A stretch of 64,000 nt of DNA from Enterobacter asburiae (GCA_011754535.1 JAAQVN010000001.1:1364001-1428000); one strand, 5' to 3'. Numbered from the stretch's first letter, positions 8,725 through 17,787 are shown. Notes: generated from the letters alone by a model not told the origin. Program-made: numbers and translations.

Positions 8725-9527
8725 CCGGCTTTATCAATGACAAATTGTTTTCCGCAGTTGCCTGGATGCGGCTGCGGGGCAAAGGATGCCACAGAAAGCG
8801 GGGCGTTAATGGTGTCTGCTTTCAGCGAAATCTGCATCTCGGTCAGATACGCAGGATTACCGTTGCAGGTCAGCTTGAAGGCTTTGATATTTTCCTTGCC
8901 CCAGGTTTTGGCAACGGCGCTGTCAAAATCAATGCGGCTGACGGTTTTACCGTAATTTTCCGCAAGGAAATGACCGACGGCGCTGTTTTTCATTTCCTGA
9001 TTCATTCTCACCATGGTGCCGAAATAGGCGTCGGGATCAAAACCAAAGCAGACACCATGTTTGGCATATTCGTACCGTTCCAGACAGGAGTTTCCACCCG
9101 CGCCCGGCATGACCTCATTCAGCTTAGCCGCGCCGGAGAGCGACAACCCTGTTTCGGCGGCAGCACACTTCCGGCTGGCCTTCACTTCCGGCATGTTCGG
9201 GATGGGACGCGTGGCGCAGCCAAATCGCATCCAACGACGTTCATCCACGCCGCGTGCAGCTATCGATTTTGGCAGGCCTGGCCATAATCCGTGAACGGTC
9301 AGAAAATCGGTTTTATTATCGCGCTCTTTTTGCAGACGACATTCATCCGGTTCATTGCGGTTACGCTCAACCATGCTTTGACAAAACCCCGTTTGCCAGG
9401 ACAAAGCCAGCACATAGCGATCGAAATCGCCGTACTGCGTGGCCTTGAGGGGTTCGGCCTGTGCTGAGAAGAGACTGAGTGCAAGCGCTGCTGCGCCAGA
9501 CGGGATAACGATATCCTTCCTGAACAT
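8718..9527 (-). CDS. rna: Periplasmic ribonuclease I (RNase T2 family)
   Basis: This 269-residue protein has a signal peptide of about 24 residues ending in AQA. It matches the RNase T2 family: active-site block 1, FLTVHGLWPGLP, with His79, and block 2, ERYEYAKHGVC, with Glu153, Lys156 and His157. Multiple cysteines support a disulfide-bonded periplasmic enzyme. RNase I degrades RNA to mononucleotides in the periplasm. The ATG has an AGGAA ribosome site. Its 3' end overlaps the convergent flavin reductase-like gene by 7 bases. In E. coli, citT and the cit genes lie upstream; here dcuC does. Confidence 0.95.
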   Translation of the reverse strand: MFRKDIVIPSGAAALALSLFSAQAEPLKATQYGDFDRYVLALSWQTGFCQSMVERNRNEPDECRLQKERDNKTDFLTVHGLWPGLPKSIAARGVDERRWMRFGCATRPIPNMPEVKASRKCAAAETGLSLSGAAKLNEVMPGAGGNSCLERYEYAKHGVCFGFDPDAYFGTMVRMNQEMKNSAVGHFLAENYGKTVSRIDFDSAVAKTWGKENIKAFKLTCNGNPAYLTEMQISLKADTINAPLSVASFAPQPHPGNCGKQFVIDKAGY

Positions 9528-9579
9528 GTGATTTCCTGATTGGTTGTGCGCAATTCATTTTTGTGGGTTATTAAAGCAC

Positions 9580-9603
9580 AAAAAGCGCCCTAAGGCGCTT
9601 TTT
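9580..9603 (-). terminator. Terminator of dcuC
   Basis: On the minus strand AAAAAGCGCC pairs with GGCGCTTTTT around a short loop. It lies between the dcuC stop and the rna start and ends in a T-run. Confidence 0.88.
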
Positions 9604-9621
9604 GGCAATCAGGAATTTAAC

Positions 9622-10989
9622 TTAGGCGGCGCCGGGAACCAGCACTTCGGTAGCAATAATGACGATGACCAGGCCAACCAGCACCGGTACTGACGTGCGT
9701 TTCACCACTTCAAACGGCGAGATTTTTGCCATCCCGGCAACCGCAACCACCACGCCTGAGACAGGCGAGATGGTACGACCCAGGTTTGAGGCCTGGAGCA
9801 TGGGAATGGAAAGATAAGCCGGATTGATACCGGACGAGTGAGCCAGCTTAGGGATCATCTCAACGAAGGCGTAAAATGGCGCGTTACCCGAACCCGTGGT
9901 CATTGCCGCCAGCATGGTCAGTACCACCAGGACCAGCATCAGGATAATACTGGCTGAGCCAAACGAGGTGGCGATGGAGATCAGGCTCTGGATAAAGCCA
10001 ATCGTGCTCAGGCCCTGGGCAAAGACGCCCGCCGCAACCAACAGCATCACCACGCCCGCGAAGGCATCCGCCATACCGCGATATGCCACCTCAAGGCCGG
10101 AGAAGACTTTTTGCGTGTTGAAACCGCGTATGAACTCCAGCACAGCAGCCAGCAGCATGCAGATAACCAGAATAGTAATAATGTGCAGCTGTGGGCCCCA
10201 TTTTCCGTCAAAAATGAGCACGCCGATAATCGGCGTGAACGGCAGAATGGCATAGAACGCAGGCGCGGTGGTGGTGATTTCGCTTACATCCATCATTTCA
10301 TGGCTAATGTTCTCTTTCTTATCGAGATAGCGCTGCCAGAAGAAATGCGCGATACCCATTCCCACAATGGCGACAATCGAGATTGGCAGCGTGGTCTTAA
10401 AGGCGAAGTCGATAAGCGACATTTCGGCTGCTTTCGCCGCCAGCACCACGTCACCTGACGTAGGGGAGAGAATAATGGCCGCCGGGGAAGCGCAAATTGC
10501 CGCCGCCGCCCCGCGGCTGATGCCCACGTTCACCATCACCGGGAACAGCGTGGCCATTAACAGTACGCCAAGCCCGGTTGCCGATGAAACGGCCAGCGAC
10601 ATCAGGCAGGCGAGGAAATAGGCGGCAACCATCAGCAGATACGGCGAGTTAATGTACTGCAGGGGTTTCGAGGCAAGCTTCACAACCATGTCGTTCGCGC
10701 CGATATGGGTCATATAGGCTGCAAAACCGCACAGCATCATGATCATCATACCCAGATCGCCACCGCGGCTCATGAGCAGTATTTTAATATATTCAACAAT
10801 ATCTGTAGCGGTGTAACCCGTGCTGGCTGCGCTGGCAGGTAAAACCTGATGACCCATTACTGCGCTGATAATCAGCAGCGTTAACCCACCAACAAATAAA
10901 ACGCCTGTGGCTGAGTATCCTTTGATGATGTAACGCGCTACACCCACAATGACGACGACCCCAATTAGGAGCTCGATAAACGTAAGCAT
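9622..10989 (-). CDS. dcuC: Anaerobic C4-dicarboxylate transporter DcuC
   Basis: This 455-residue inner-membrane protein has about twelve hydrophobic segments and is nearly identical to E. coli DcuC, including the N-terminus MLTFIELLIGVVVIVGVARY. DcuC works mainly in succinate efflux during anaerobic growth. The start at 10989 follows GGGGA and matches E. coli; the longer frame to 11091 is an extension into the promoter. The C-terminus is about six residues shorter than in E. coli (ends LVPGAA). The FNR-like site at 11078 suits its anaerobic role. The cit genes that follow it in E. coli are missing. Confidence 0.96.
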   Translation of the reverse strand: MLTFIELLIGVVVIVGVARYIIKGYSATGVLFVGGLTLLIISAVMGHQVLPASAASTGYTATDIVEYIKILLMSRGGDLGMMIMMLCGFAAYMTHIGANDMVVKLASKPLQYINSPYLLMVAAYFLACLMSLAVSSATGLGVLLMATLFPVMVNVGISRGAAAAICASPAAIILSPTSGDVVLAAKAAEMSLIDFAFKTTLPISIVAIVGMGIAHFFWQRYLDKKENISHEMMDVSEITTTAPAFYAILPFTPIIGVLIFDGKWGPQLHIITILVICMLLAAVLEFIRGFNTQKVFSGLEVAYRGMADAFAGVVMLLVAAGVFAQGLSTIGFIQSLISIATSFGSASIILMLVLVVLTMLAAMTTGSGNAPFYAFVEMIPKLAHSSGINPAYLSIPMLQASNLGRTISPVSGVVVAVAGMAKISPFEVVKRTSVPVLVGLVIVIIATEVLVPGAA

Positions 10990-11077
10990 GATTTCCCCTG
11001 TATCTTTATGCCCTGAGATATAAAAAATTAATATAAAAAGAAGGATGAAAATGTGCCGAATTAATGGCCTGTCCTTG

Positions 11078-11091
11078 CTGATTAAAATCAA
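11078..11091. promoter_or_regulatory. Candidate FNR box upstream of dcuC
   Basis: CTGAT-TAAA-ATCAA differs from the FNR consensus TTGAT-N4-ATCAA at one base. It lies 89 bases upstream of the dcuC start, a plausible activator position. The rest of the 434-base dcuC-pagP gap is AT-rich and contains the PhoP-type promoter of pagP. Confidence 0.6.
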
Positions 11092-11356
11092 TAAACAGAC
11101 GACTAACGAACAGCATAACAGCGTTTTTGCCGCGGCTCAGGCATTTATGTCATAAGGATCTTGACCGTCAAAGATAGCGTAACATGTCTATCTAATGATA
11201 ACAAAATGTTAAGATTTTGTGTGATCTGGCCCGTTAATCCTGGAGACGGTTAACGGGCAGTAGGCATACATAGTATGGGTTTATTCAGCGTGTGCAGAAC
11301 TCCGCTTTAAGAATATTCCCGAAAAGGGGCCTGATATTTAAGAGTAGCGCTGATGC

Positions 11357-11391
11357 TGTTAAGGCTTGGTTCAATTATTTTATGGTAAACT
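11357..11391 (+). promoter_or_regulatory. Candidate PhoP box and -10 element for pagP
   Basis: TGTTAA-GGCTT-GGTTCA is a direct repeat with 5-base spacing and matches the PhoP box (T/G)GTTTA at 5 of 6 bases in each half. TAAACT follows 12 bases later, the spacing seen in PhoP-activated promoters where the box replaces the -35 element. Transcription would start near 11398, which leaves the GTG at 11424 as the first usable start. Confidence 0.6.
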
Positions 11392-11423
11392 TTGCCTCGA
11401 ATATCAAGAATGGTAATTGCATT

Positions 11424-11999
11424 GTGAGTGTACGTAATACTTTTTTCTCTATTTTATTGTTTATTATTGGCCAGTTAACGTTTTCTTCTGTTGCACAGGC
11501 AGAGGACAATGCGACGGATAAAGGCTGGTTCTCTACTTTTACGGATAATGTATCGCAGACCTGGTCAGCACCTGAACATTATGATCTCTATGTTCCGGCA
11601 ATAACGTGGCACGCGCGCTTTGCTTACGACAAAGAGAAAACGGATAAATACAACGAGCGTCCCTGGGGCGCGGGTTTTGGGCAGTCGCGCTGGGATGAAA
11701 AAGGAAACTGGCATGGCATCTATCTGATGGCCTTCAAAGACTCCTTTAACAAGTGGGAACCGATTGGTGGCTACGGCTGGGAAAAAACCTGGCGCCCGTT
11801 AGCGGATGAGAACTTCCACGTTGGTCTGGGCTATACCGCCGGGGTGACCGCGCGCGACAACTGGAAGTATATTCCGATCCCTGTGTTGCTGCCTCTGGCC
11901 TCTGTTGGCTATGGCCCTGCAACGTTCCAGATGACCTACATTCCGGGGACATACAACAACGGTAACGTTTACTTCGCCTGGATGCGTTTTCAGTTTTAA
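11424..11999 (+). CDS. pagP: Lipid A palmitoyltransferase PagP
   Basis: PagP is the outer-membrane beta-barrel enzyme that moves palmitate from phospholipid to lipid A. The mature region is highly similar to E. coli PagP, including the catalytic His in [14 protein letters not shown] and the Asp-Ser pair in AFKDSFNKW, and the C-terminal [11 protein letters not shown] that ends in Phe as outer-membrane proteins do. I propose the GTG at 11424, giving 191 residues with a signal peptide ending SSVAQA. An in-frame ATG at 11382 overlaps the candidate -10 element, and the frame extends still further upstream without homology. The ribosome site before the GTG is weak, so the start remains open. PagP is PhoP-regulated in Salmonella. 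Confidence 0.9.
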   Translation: MSVRNTFFSILLFIIGQLTFSSVAQAEDNATDKGWFSTFTDNVSQTWSAPEHYDLYVPAITWHARFAYDKEKTDKYNERPWGAGFGQSRWDEKGNWHGIYLMAFKDSFNKWEPIGGYGWEKTWRPLADENFHVGLGYTAGVTARDNWKYIPIPVLLPLASVGYGPATFQMTYIPGTYNNGNVYFAWMRFQF

Positions 12000-12189
12000 C
12001 TGACATAACGTTACTTGGTGGTGAAAAAACGCGCAGTCGTTGATTCATAAGCGATAAAAATCTGCCAGTGAAAATTAACGCGACTTTAGTCACTTTTTGT
12101 CAAAGATCCGCTGGACAAAAGGTCCCACAATTGATGTACTGGTAACCGACACAGCATTTGTGTCGTTTTTTAATGTAAAGGTAATTTTG

Positions 12190-12399
12190 ATGTCTAAGAT
12201 TAAAGGTAACGTTAAGTGGTTTAATGAGTCCAAAGGATTCGGTTTCATTACTCCTGAAGATGGCAGCAAAGACGTGTTCGTACACTTCTCTGCAATCCAG
12301 TCTAATGGTTTCAAAACTCTGGCTGAAGGTCAGCGTGTAGAGTTCGAAATCACTAACGGTGCCAAAGGCCCTTCTGCTGCTAACGTAATCGCTCTGTAA
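12190..12399 (+). CDS. cspE: Cold-shock-family RNA chaperone CspE
   Basis: This 69-residue single cold-shock domain has RNP1 KGFGFI and RNP2 VFVHF. It starts [19 protein letters not shown] as in E. coli CspE. CspE is a constitutively made nucleic-acid-binding protein that melts RNA structure and acts as an antiterminator. An upstream in-frame ATG at 12097 would add 31 unrelated residues and is rejected. The 190 bases before the gene presumably hold its promoter and leader. A strong bidirectional terminator follows. Confidence 0.97.
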   Translation: MSKIKGNVKWFNESKGFGFITPEDGSKDVFVHFSAIQSNGFKTLAEGQRVEFEITNGAKGPSAANVIAL

Positions 12400-12423
12400 T
12401 TCAGACGCGTCAGCAAGAATTTC

Positions 12424-12451
12424 AAAACCCGCTCATTGAGCGGGTTTTTTT
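12424..12451. terminator. Bidirectional terminator after cspE
   Basis: CCCGCTC pairs with GAGCGGG around ATT, with seven T residues on the plus side and AAAA on the other. It can end cspE and the short opposite gene at 12461-12547. Confidence 0.93.
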
Positions 12452-12460
12452 CGTTATGAA

Positions 12461-12547
12461 TCAGCCAAGCAGGTACATTTTCAGGAAGCTGGCCACGATC
12501 AGTACGCTCAACAACACTATGCCTGCGCTCATCAGACTCTGTTTCAT
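12461..12547 (-). CDS. Putative 28-residue single-span membrane peptide
   Basis: An ATG at 12547 opens a 28-codon frame whose product begins MKQSLMSAGIVLLSV and ends FLKMYLLG. After a short polar start it is one continuous hydrophobic helix of about 20 residues followed by Lys. A GAGGG ribosome site lies 7 bases before the ATG, better than at many longer genes nearby, and the cspE terminator in reverse would end it. I do not recognise the family. It resembles the small single-span membrane proteins of enterobacteria in size and layout. It lies between cspE and crcB. Confidence 0.6.
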   Translation of the reverse strand: MKQSLMSAGIVLLSVLIVASFLKMYLLG

Positions 12548-12618
12548 TCTGTCACCCTCGTTCAGTATTGCCTCCAGAGTGACAGAGAAAAATTAAGCCA
12601 ACATTAACGCTCCGGCAG

Positions 12619-13002
12619 TTAATGCGTGCTGACAGAGGAAAATAACCAAAATGCGATCCCCGTCATCGCGAAGGATCCGATCATGTTGATGGCGATATTC
12701 ACCAGCGCCCAGCCGATACGACCTTCCTGAAAGAGAAAAACTGTTTCCGCAGAAAAGGTTGAAAAGGTGGTCAAACCGCCGCAGAAGCCGGTGGTAATCA
12801 AGACTTTCCACATGGGATCGATGTGCGTCATCCGGTTAAACCAGGCCAGGCCCATACCAATGATAAAAGCACCAATCAGGTTGGCGGCCAGTGTCCCCAT
12901 TGGAATCGCCTGATGCAGCGGATTAAAACGCATACTCAGGAACCACCTCGCAACGCTCCCTGTGCCTCCACCAATAAAAACAGCTAAAAGGAGTTGTAAC
13001 AC
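12619..13002 (-). CDS. crcB: Fluoride ion channel Fluc/CrcB
   Basis: This 127-residue protein with four membrane segments forms a dual-topology dimeric fluoride export channel in the inner membrane. Family motifs are [13 protein letters not shown] near the start, [14 protein letters not shown] with the conserved Asn, and [16 protein letters not shown], which holds the Phe and Thr/Ser residues that line the fluoride path and bind the central sodium. Length and sequence match E. coli CrcB. It is divergent from ybeM by 67 bases. I see no crcB-type fluoride riboswitch in that gap. Confidence 0.95.
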   Translation of the reverse strand: MLQLLLAVFIGGGTGSVARWFLSMRFNPLHQAIPMGTLAANLIGAFIIGMGLAWFNRMTHIDPMWKVLITTGFCGGLTTFSTFSAETVFLFQEGRIGWALVNIAINMIGSFAMTGIAFWLFSSVSTH

Positions 13003-13069
13003 GCTAAATACCTGCTATTTGATGTGTAAGAGTAGCGAGTTTAACGCTGTTTATGATGAGGGGACAAAT

Positions 13070-13858
13070 ATGTATGTTGCGGTAGGGCAGTTTGCAGTCA
13101 CGCCTGACTGGCGGGTTAACGCAGTGCAGTGCGTTAACCTGATGATGCAGGCCCGACGGAAAGGGGCATCGCTGCTGGTACTTCCTGAGGCGCTATTGGC
13201 AAGGGATGATCATGACCCTGATTTGTCCGTGAAGTCCGCGCAATCCCTTGACGGCGAATTTTTACAGCAGCTGCTTGCCCAGAGCGTGGGCAGTACGATG
13301 ACCACCATCTTAACCGTGCACGTTCCCTCAACGCCGGGTCGCGCAGTAAATACGCTCGTGGCTATCCGTGACGGTGCAATTGTTGCGCGCTATGCCAAGC
13401 TTCATCTCTATGATGCGTTCAGCATTCAGGAATCGCGACGCGTTGATCCGGGAGATGTTGTTCCGCCGCTCATTGATATCGACGGGTTTAAGGTGGGGTT
13501 GATGACCTGTTATGACCTGCGTTTCCCGGAGCTGGCCCTGCATCTGGCGTTGCAAGGGGCGGACGTGCTGGTATTGCCTGCCGCATGGGTTAAGGGGCCG
13601 CTAAAAGAGCAGCACTGGGCAACGCTGCTTGCGGCACGCGCGCTGGACACGACCTGCTATGTCGTTGCCTCCGGAGAGTGCGGCAATAAAAACATTGGAC
13701 AGAGCAGGGTGGTTGATCCGCTGGGCGTCACGATTGCCGCCGCAGCGGAAGCGCCCGTTCTGCTGATGGCGGAGATAATTTTAGAAAGAATTGCGCTTGC
13801 GCGTCAGCAATTACCTGTTCTTCGCAACCGACGCTTTGCGCCACCGCAATTATTGTGA
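13070..13858 (+). CDS. ybeM: Deaminated glutathione amidase (Nit1/YbeM type)
   Basis: This 262-residue nitrilase-superfamily amidase has an intact catalytic triad: Glu40 ([12 protein letters not shown]), Lys110 ([10 protein letters not shown]) and Cys147 ([12 protein letters not shown]). YbeM-type enzymes hydrolyse deaminated glutathione, a toxic by-product of transaminases, as a metabolite-repair step. A clear GAGGGG ribosome site precedes ATG 13070; the longer frame from 12962 runs back into the crcB promoter. As I recall, the gene is damaged in E. coli K-12 but intact in other strains; here it is full length. tatE follows 125 bases later. Confidence 0.93.
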   Translation: MYVAVGQFAVTPDWRVNAVQCVNLMMQARRKGASLLVLPEALLARDDHDPDLSVKSAQSLDGEFLQQLLAQSVGSTMTTILTVHVPSTPGRAVNTLVAIRDGAIVARYAKLHLYDAFSIQESRRVDPGDVVPPLIDIDGFKVGLMTCYDLRFPELALHLALQGADVLVLPAAWVKGPLKEQHWATLLAARALDTTCYVVASGECGNKNIGQSRVVDPLGVTIAAAAEAPVLLMAEIILERIALARQQLPVLRNRRFAPPQLL

Positions 13859-13983
13859 TGTTTTTTTCAACAATGCTTGATTCACCTTGTTACAGATTGC
13901 TATTGTGTGCACGCGCCAAATGACCGTTAATACAATCGGGTTTTGGCGCTGAATGCAGCCTGTTTTATGTAAAGAAGGTATCT

Positions 13984-14184
13984 ATGGGTGAGATTAGTAT
14001 TACCAAACTGCTGGTGGTTGCCGCACTGGTCGTCCTGCTGTTTGGTACCAAGAAGTTACGCACGCTGGGTGGTGACCTGGGGGCTGCCATCAAAGGCTTC
14101 AAGAAAGCGATGAACGACGATGACGCAGCCGCGAAGAAAAGCGCTGAGGACATCCCGGCAGAGAAGCTTTCCCACAAAGAGTAA
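13984..14184 (+). CDS. tatE: Twin-arginine translocase subunit TatE
   Basis: This 66-residue TatA-family protein has one N-terminal membrane helix ([16 protein letters not shown]), a hinge, then an amphipathic helix ([19 protein letters not shown]) and an acidic/basic tail. TatE is a TatA paralogue that takes part in the Tat translocation pore. It could serve the Tat-exported molybdoenzyme at 1841-4117 along with the main tatABC genes located elsewhere. AAGAAGG lies before the ATG. Confidence 0.96.
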   Translation: MGEISITKLLVVAALVVLLFGTKKLRTLGGDLGAAIKGFKKAMNDDDAAAKKSAEDIPAEKLSHKE

Positions 14185-14210
14185 CGGCAATGCCTGAGGG
14201 CTTGCGAAAA

Positions 14211-14238
14211 AAAACCGGCTCATGAGGCCGGTTTTTTT
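14211..14238. terminator. Bidirectional terminator between tatE and lipA
   Basis: AAACCGGC pairs with GCCGGTTT around a seven-base loop, with T-runs in both directions. It separates convergent tatE and lipA. Confidence 0.9.
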
Positions 14239-14265
14239 GCATTACTGTAAATGAATATTACTGCG

Positions 14266-15231
14266 TTATTTGACTTCTTCACCCTTCGCCTGCATGTCCG
14301 CGTGGTAAGAAGAACGAACAAACGGACCGCACGCTGCGTGGGTAAAGCCCATCGCCAGCGCTTCGGCTTTCATCTCGTCAAACTCATCCGGGCTGACGTA
14401 GCGCTGAACCGGCAGGTGGTGACGGCTTGGCTGCAGATACTGACCGAGCGTCAACATGGTCACACCGTGGCGGCGCAGATCGCGCATAACGTCGATGATT
14501 TCGTCATTGGTTTCGCCCAGGCCGACCATCAGACCTGACTTGGTTGGAATATGCGGATGCGCTTCTTTAAAGCGCTCCAGCAGCTTCAGAGACCAGTTAT
14601 AGTCTGCGCCTGGACGCACCTGACGATAAAGACGCGGAACGTTCTCCAGGTTGTGGTTAAACACATCTGGCGGCGTTGCGGTCAGGATGTCCAGCGCGCG
14701 ATCCATACGGCCGCGGAAGTCGGGAACCAGCGTCTCGATTTTGATATTTGGGCTTTTTTCGCGAATGGCGGTAATGCAGTCGGCGAAGTGCTGAGCACCC
14801 CCATCACGCAGATCGTCACGGTCAACGGACGTGATAACCACATAACGCAGCGCCATGTCGGCGATGGTTTGCGCCAGTTTTTGCGGTTCGTTTGCATCGG
14901 GAGCCACCGGGCGGCCATGAGCTACGTCGCAGAATGGGCAGCGGCGGGTACAGATGGCACCCAGAATCATAAACGTCGCGGTACCGTGATTGAAACATTC
15001 AGCAAGGTTCGGGCAAGAGGCTTCTTCACAAACTGAGTGAAGGCCGTTCTTACGCATCGCCGCTTTGATCCCCTGGATACGCGAAGAGTCTGCCGGAAGT
15101 TTGATTTTCATCCATTCCGGTTTTCTTAACAGCGCCTCGCGCTCTGTAGCCACGTTTTTAACCGGGATAAGGGCCATTTTATCGGCATCGCGGTATTTAA
15201 CACCGCGTTCCATCACAATGGGTTTACTCAT
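14266..15231 (-). CDS. lipA: Lipoyl synthase
   Basis: This 321-residue radical-SAM enzyme inserts two sulfurs into protein-bound octanoyl groups. Cys94, 98 and 101 (CTRRCPFC) hold the radical-SAM [4Fe-4S] cluster. Cys68, 73 and 79 ([12 protein letters not shown]) hold the auxiliary cluster that is consumed as sulfur donor. The C-terminal SSYHADMQ segment includes the conserved Ser ligand region RSSYHA. Length matches E. coli. LipB, the octanoyltransferase that makes its substrate, is at 16683-17324. Confidence 0.98.
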   Translation of the reverse strand: MSKPIVMERGVKYRDADKMALIPVKNVATEREALLRKPEWMKIKLPADSSRIQGIKAAMRKNGLHSVCEEASCPNLAECFNHGTATFMILGAICTRRCPFCDVAHGRPVAPDANEPQKLAQTIADMALRYVVITSVDRDDLRDGGAQHFADCITAIREKSPNIKIETLVPDFRGRMDRALDILTATPPDVFNHNLENVPRLYRQVRPGADYNWSLKLLERFKEAHPHIPTKSGLMVGLGETNDEIIDVMRDLRRHGVTMLTLGQYLQPSRHHLPVQRYVSPDEFDEMKAEALAMGFTHAACGPFVRSSYHADMQAKGEEVK

Positions 15232-15438
15232 AGCGTGCGTGTTCCAGTTGCGAATATCGAAGGAAAGCGTTTCAATTCAAGGGAATGTTGTATTTATCAA
15301 CTATTTTTGAACGAACGACAGGCAGTATATCATTGAAAGGGTCTTTAAAGCAGCCTGTCAGGTCGCCAATTTGTAAAATAGTTGTTGTTTTGTGCGTTTT
15401 GCCCTGCAAGCGGCAGGAACGTGTACTGGCACGCTCTT

Positions 15439-16392
15439 TCAGAAGGCCTGACGGATAATGCGGATGACGTTTTCCAGCACCGGATCGCGCAAGCTGAGTT
15501 TGTTGTAATGCAGTGAAATCTCGATAGATTCTGCATTGAGCTGGCTGAGCGGGATGCTTTCCAGCGGCCAGCATTTCCGCAGCAGGTTATACAGGCGTGA
15601 AGGCATGATGCACAGCATATCGCTGCTGCCGATCAGGGATGCGGTGGTGAACATATTGTAACTGCTGAAGCTGATCTGACGTTCCGGGAAAATTTCATCA
15701 ATACGCTGACGCAGGGCATGGTTTGACTGTCCTTCGGTCATGAAAGACGAGTGGTCGTAGTTGCGCAGGTTCTCAATGGTTAACGGCTCGCTGAGAGCGG
15801 GGTGCTGCTTGCGGCAAACCAGCACCAGGTTATCCGCGTAAAGCACATTTTGCCCCAGCGCCCGGGCACTAAAGCTGCCGCTTTCAATAACCAGATCCGT
15901 CTGGAACTGAGCAAGCTGAACGTCAGGTTCGTTGAGAGGCACATTGCGAAGCAGAAGCTGTGGCGCATGCTCTTTTACGGCCTGGAAGATCGCAGGCATC
16001 ACCAGCACGCCGACAGAAGGAGAACAGCCGATGGTAATGGTTCTCTGTTTGTCATAGCTTCCGGTTAAATCCAGCGCACCCAGAATCGACTCCAGCCCCT
16101 GGCTGATGTATTCGTGGAGATGTGTTGCATAGGCCGTCGGCGTGACGCCCTGACCCTTACGGATAAATAAGGGATCGGGAAATATAGCCCGTAACTTTTG
16201 AATTGACTGGCTTATTGCAGATGGCGTGAGATTAAGAATTTTCGCAGCGTTAACGATCCCCTTATGGACATATACTGCCTCAAAAATAGTCAGTAAATTG
16301 AGGTCAATATTACGTAAAGTCCGAAAAATTTGCGGCTTGTCTTCGCCACCAGGGTCATTCAGGCGTTTGGCTGGTAAATTATTATACTCCAC
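15439..16392 (-). CDS. ybeF: LysR-family transcriptional regulator YbeF
   Basis: This 317-residue LysR-type regulator has an N-terminal winged helix-turn-helix (ILNLTPSAISQSIQKLR) and a C-terminal effector-binding domain. It is close to E. coli YbeF at the N-terminus (PQIF-TLRNIDLNLLTIFEAV) but clearly diverged in the effector domain. I chose the GTG at 16392: it has GGAG seven bases upstream and gives exactly the E. coli length, whereas the frame to 16500 runs back through AT-rich promoter-like sequence. It lies between lipA and lipB, as in E. coli, and its targets are unknown. Confidence 0.88.
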   Translation of the reverse strand: MEYNNLPAKRLNDPGGEDKPQIFRTLRNIDLNLLTIFEAVYVHKGIVNAAKILNLTPSAISQSIQKLRAIFPDPLFIRKGQGVTPTAYATHLHEYISQGLESILGALDLTGSYDKQRTITIGCSPSVGVLVMPAIFQAVKEHAPQLLLRNVPLNEPDVQLAQFQTDLVIESGSFSARALGQNVLYADNLVLVCRKQHPALSEPLTIENLRNYDHSSFMTEGQSNHALRQRIDEIFPERQISFSSYNMFTTASLIGSSDMLCIMPSRLYNLLRKCWPLESIPLSQLNAESIEISLHYNKLSLRDPVLENVIRIIRQAF

Positions 16393-16645
16393 GCTTTCAC
16401 TCCGTATACATTCACAACATGAATGATAGTTGAATTTATTTATTATGCTTGTAGAGATTCGTAAAGTGTTGGTTTTGTTCCACTTGTTTATCAAAAACAA
16501 ACAGTTGTGTGATTATCACTCAAGTTACTTAGCCTGTGTATGCCATGCTGTCCGGAGGCTAAATAATATGTAACGGCAATATTCGGGCGCTTCGAAAATA
16601 TAGAATCTGCGGTTTATTGTAAAGCGTAAAAGCGGTAAATAAACA

Positions 16646-16668
16646 GTGGCCCGTCAAATTATCGGGCC
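16646..16668 (-). terminator. Weak hairpin downstream of lipB
   Basis: GGCCCG pairs with CGGGCC around a nine-base loop, 15 bases past the lipB stop. On the minus strand it is followed by ACTGTTTATTT rather than a clean T-run, so termination is uncertain. Confidence 0.45.
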
Positions 16669-16682
16669 GCCTGGATGATATA

Positions 16683-17324
16683 TTAAGCAGGGATATATTC
16701 GTGTGGGGGGTTGTTAAGTAGTGCTAACATGTTCTTCAGAAGCACGGGGCGTATATTCTCCGGCGTAGCGGTGTCGACCCACTGGCGCATTTGCGTCATT
16801 TCCATGCCGGCGTAGCCGCAGGGGTTTATGCGCTGGAAAGGCGTAAGATCCATATTAATATTCAATGCCAGGCCGTGGAAGGAACAGCCTTTACGAATAC
16901 GTAGCCCCAGAGAGCAGATCTTCATTTCGCCAACGTAGACGCCCGGCGCATCGGCACGCGGATGCGCGTCAATACCATATTCCGCCAGCGTGTTGACGAC
17001 GGTTTGCTCCAGCAAAGTGACCAGCTCACGCACGCCAAGCTTTCTGCGCTTCAGATTAAGCAGGACGTACATGACCTGCTGACCCGGGCCGTGGTAAGTC
17101 ACCTGTCCGCCGCGATCGCTCTGGATCACCGGGATATCGCCCGTCATTAATAAGTGTTCCGCTTTTCCCGCCTGGCCCTGCGTAAATACCGGCAGATGTT
17201 CGACCAGCCAAATCTCATCAAGGGTAGCGTCATCGCGTGAATCGGTGAACTCGTGCATAGCCTGGGAGACAGGCTCATAAGGTTGCAGCCCGAGATGACG
17301 GACCAGAATTTTATCCTGATACAA
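16683..17324 (-). CDS. lipB: Octanoyl-ACP:protein N-octanoyltransferase
   Basis: LipB moves octanoate from acyl carrier protein to the lipoyl domains of the 2-oxoacid dehydrogenases and the glycine cleavage H protein; LipA then adds sulfur. With the TTG at 17324 as start the protein has 213 residues, as in E. coli, and the catalytic Cys169 (INPCGYAG) and Lys135 (GEMKICSLG) take their E. coli numbers. GGAG lies seven bases before the TTG. An ATG at 17372 would add 16 residues without homology. Confidence 0.95.
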   Translation of the reverse strand: MYQDKILVRHLGLQPYEPVSQAMHEFTDSRDDATLDEIWLVEHLPVFTQGQAGKAEHLLMTGDIPVIQSDRGGQVTYHGPGQQVMYVLLNLKRRKLGVRELVTLLEQTVVNTLAEYGIDAHPRADAPGVYVGEMKICSLGLRIRKGCSFHGLALNINMDLTPFQRINPCGYAGMEMTQMRQWVDTATPENIRPVLLKNMLALLNNPPHEYIPA

Positions 17325-17385
17325 AACGCGTCTCCGAAGACGAGGAACAAAAGATGAGGGGGAGTATATCACAGCGGGGAAGAGG

Positions 17386-17409
17386 GGTTACCCGGTAAAC
17401 CGGGTAACC
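17386..17409. other. Perfect 10-bp hairpin between ybeD and lipB
   Basis: GGTTACCCGG and CCGGGTAACC form a perfect inverted repeat with a TAAA loop, 10 bases past the ybeD stop. No T-run follows on either strand. It may stabilise or process a ybeD transcript rather than end it. Confidence 0.6.
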
Positions 17410-17418
17410 GCAAAGGGA

Positions 17419-17682
17419 CTACAGCACCATACGAACAATTTCGATATTGCCGAGCTCTTCGTACAGCGTCTCAACCTGCTCGATATGTGTAGCAGTGATG
17501 GTAATAGAAACCGAGTGGTAGTTGCCCTTGCTGCTTGGTTTTACTGACGGAGAGTAGTCACCCGGCGCATGGCGCTGTACCACTTCAACCACCTGATCAA
17601 CCAGCTCAGGTTTCGCCAGACCCATTACTTTGTAGGTAAATGGGGTAGGGAATTCAAGCAGTTCGTTAAGTTTGGTTTTCAT
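17419..17682 (-). CDS. ybeD: DUF493 family protein YbeD
   Basis: This 87-residue protein is near identical to E. coli YbeD, with [20 protein letters not shown] at the N-terminus and [20 protein letters not shown]. The structure of the E. coli protein resembles ACT-like regulatory domains, but its role is not settled; it is commonly placed with lipB and is sometimes called a lipoate regulatory protein. It lies between dacA and lipB on the same strand. Confidence 0.92.
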   Translation of the reverse strand: MKTKLNELLEFPTPFTYKVMGLAKPELVDQVVEVVQRHAPGDYSPSVKPSSKGNYHSVSITITATHIEQVETLYEELGNIEIVRMVL

Positions 17683-17701
17683 GTCAGCTCCGGCGTAACG
17701 T

Positions 17702-17736
17702 CAAAAAGAATAACTCCCACGTCAGGTGGGAGTTAT
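17702..17736 (-). terminator. Terminator of dacA
   Basis: ATAACTCCCAC pairs with GTGGGAGTTAT around a five-base loop, and on the minus strand TCTTTTTG follows. It separates dacA from ybeD. Confidence 0.9.
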
Positions 17737-17787
17737 CAGGATAATTAGTATATGGGGATCAAAATCACACTTTCAAGTGTTCGATTT

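Noticed and set aside
13003..13069. A fluoride riboswitch upstream of crcB
   Set aside because: The gap to ybeM is only 67 bases and I see neither the crcB-motif pseudoknot elements nor a terminator.
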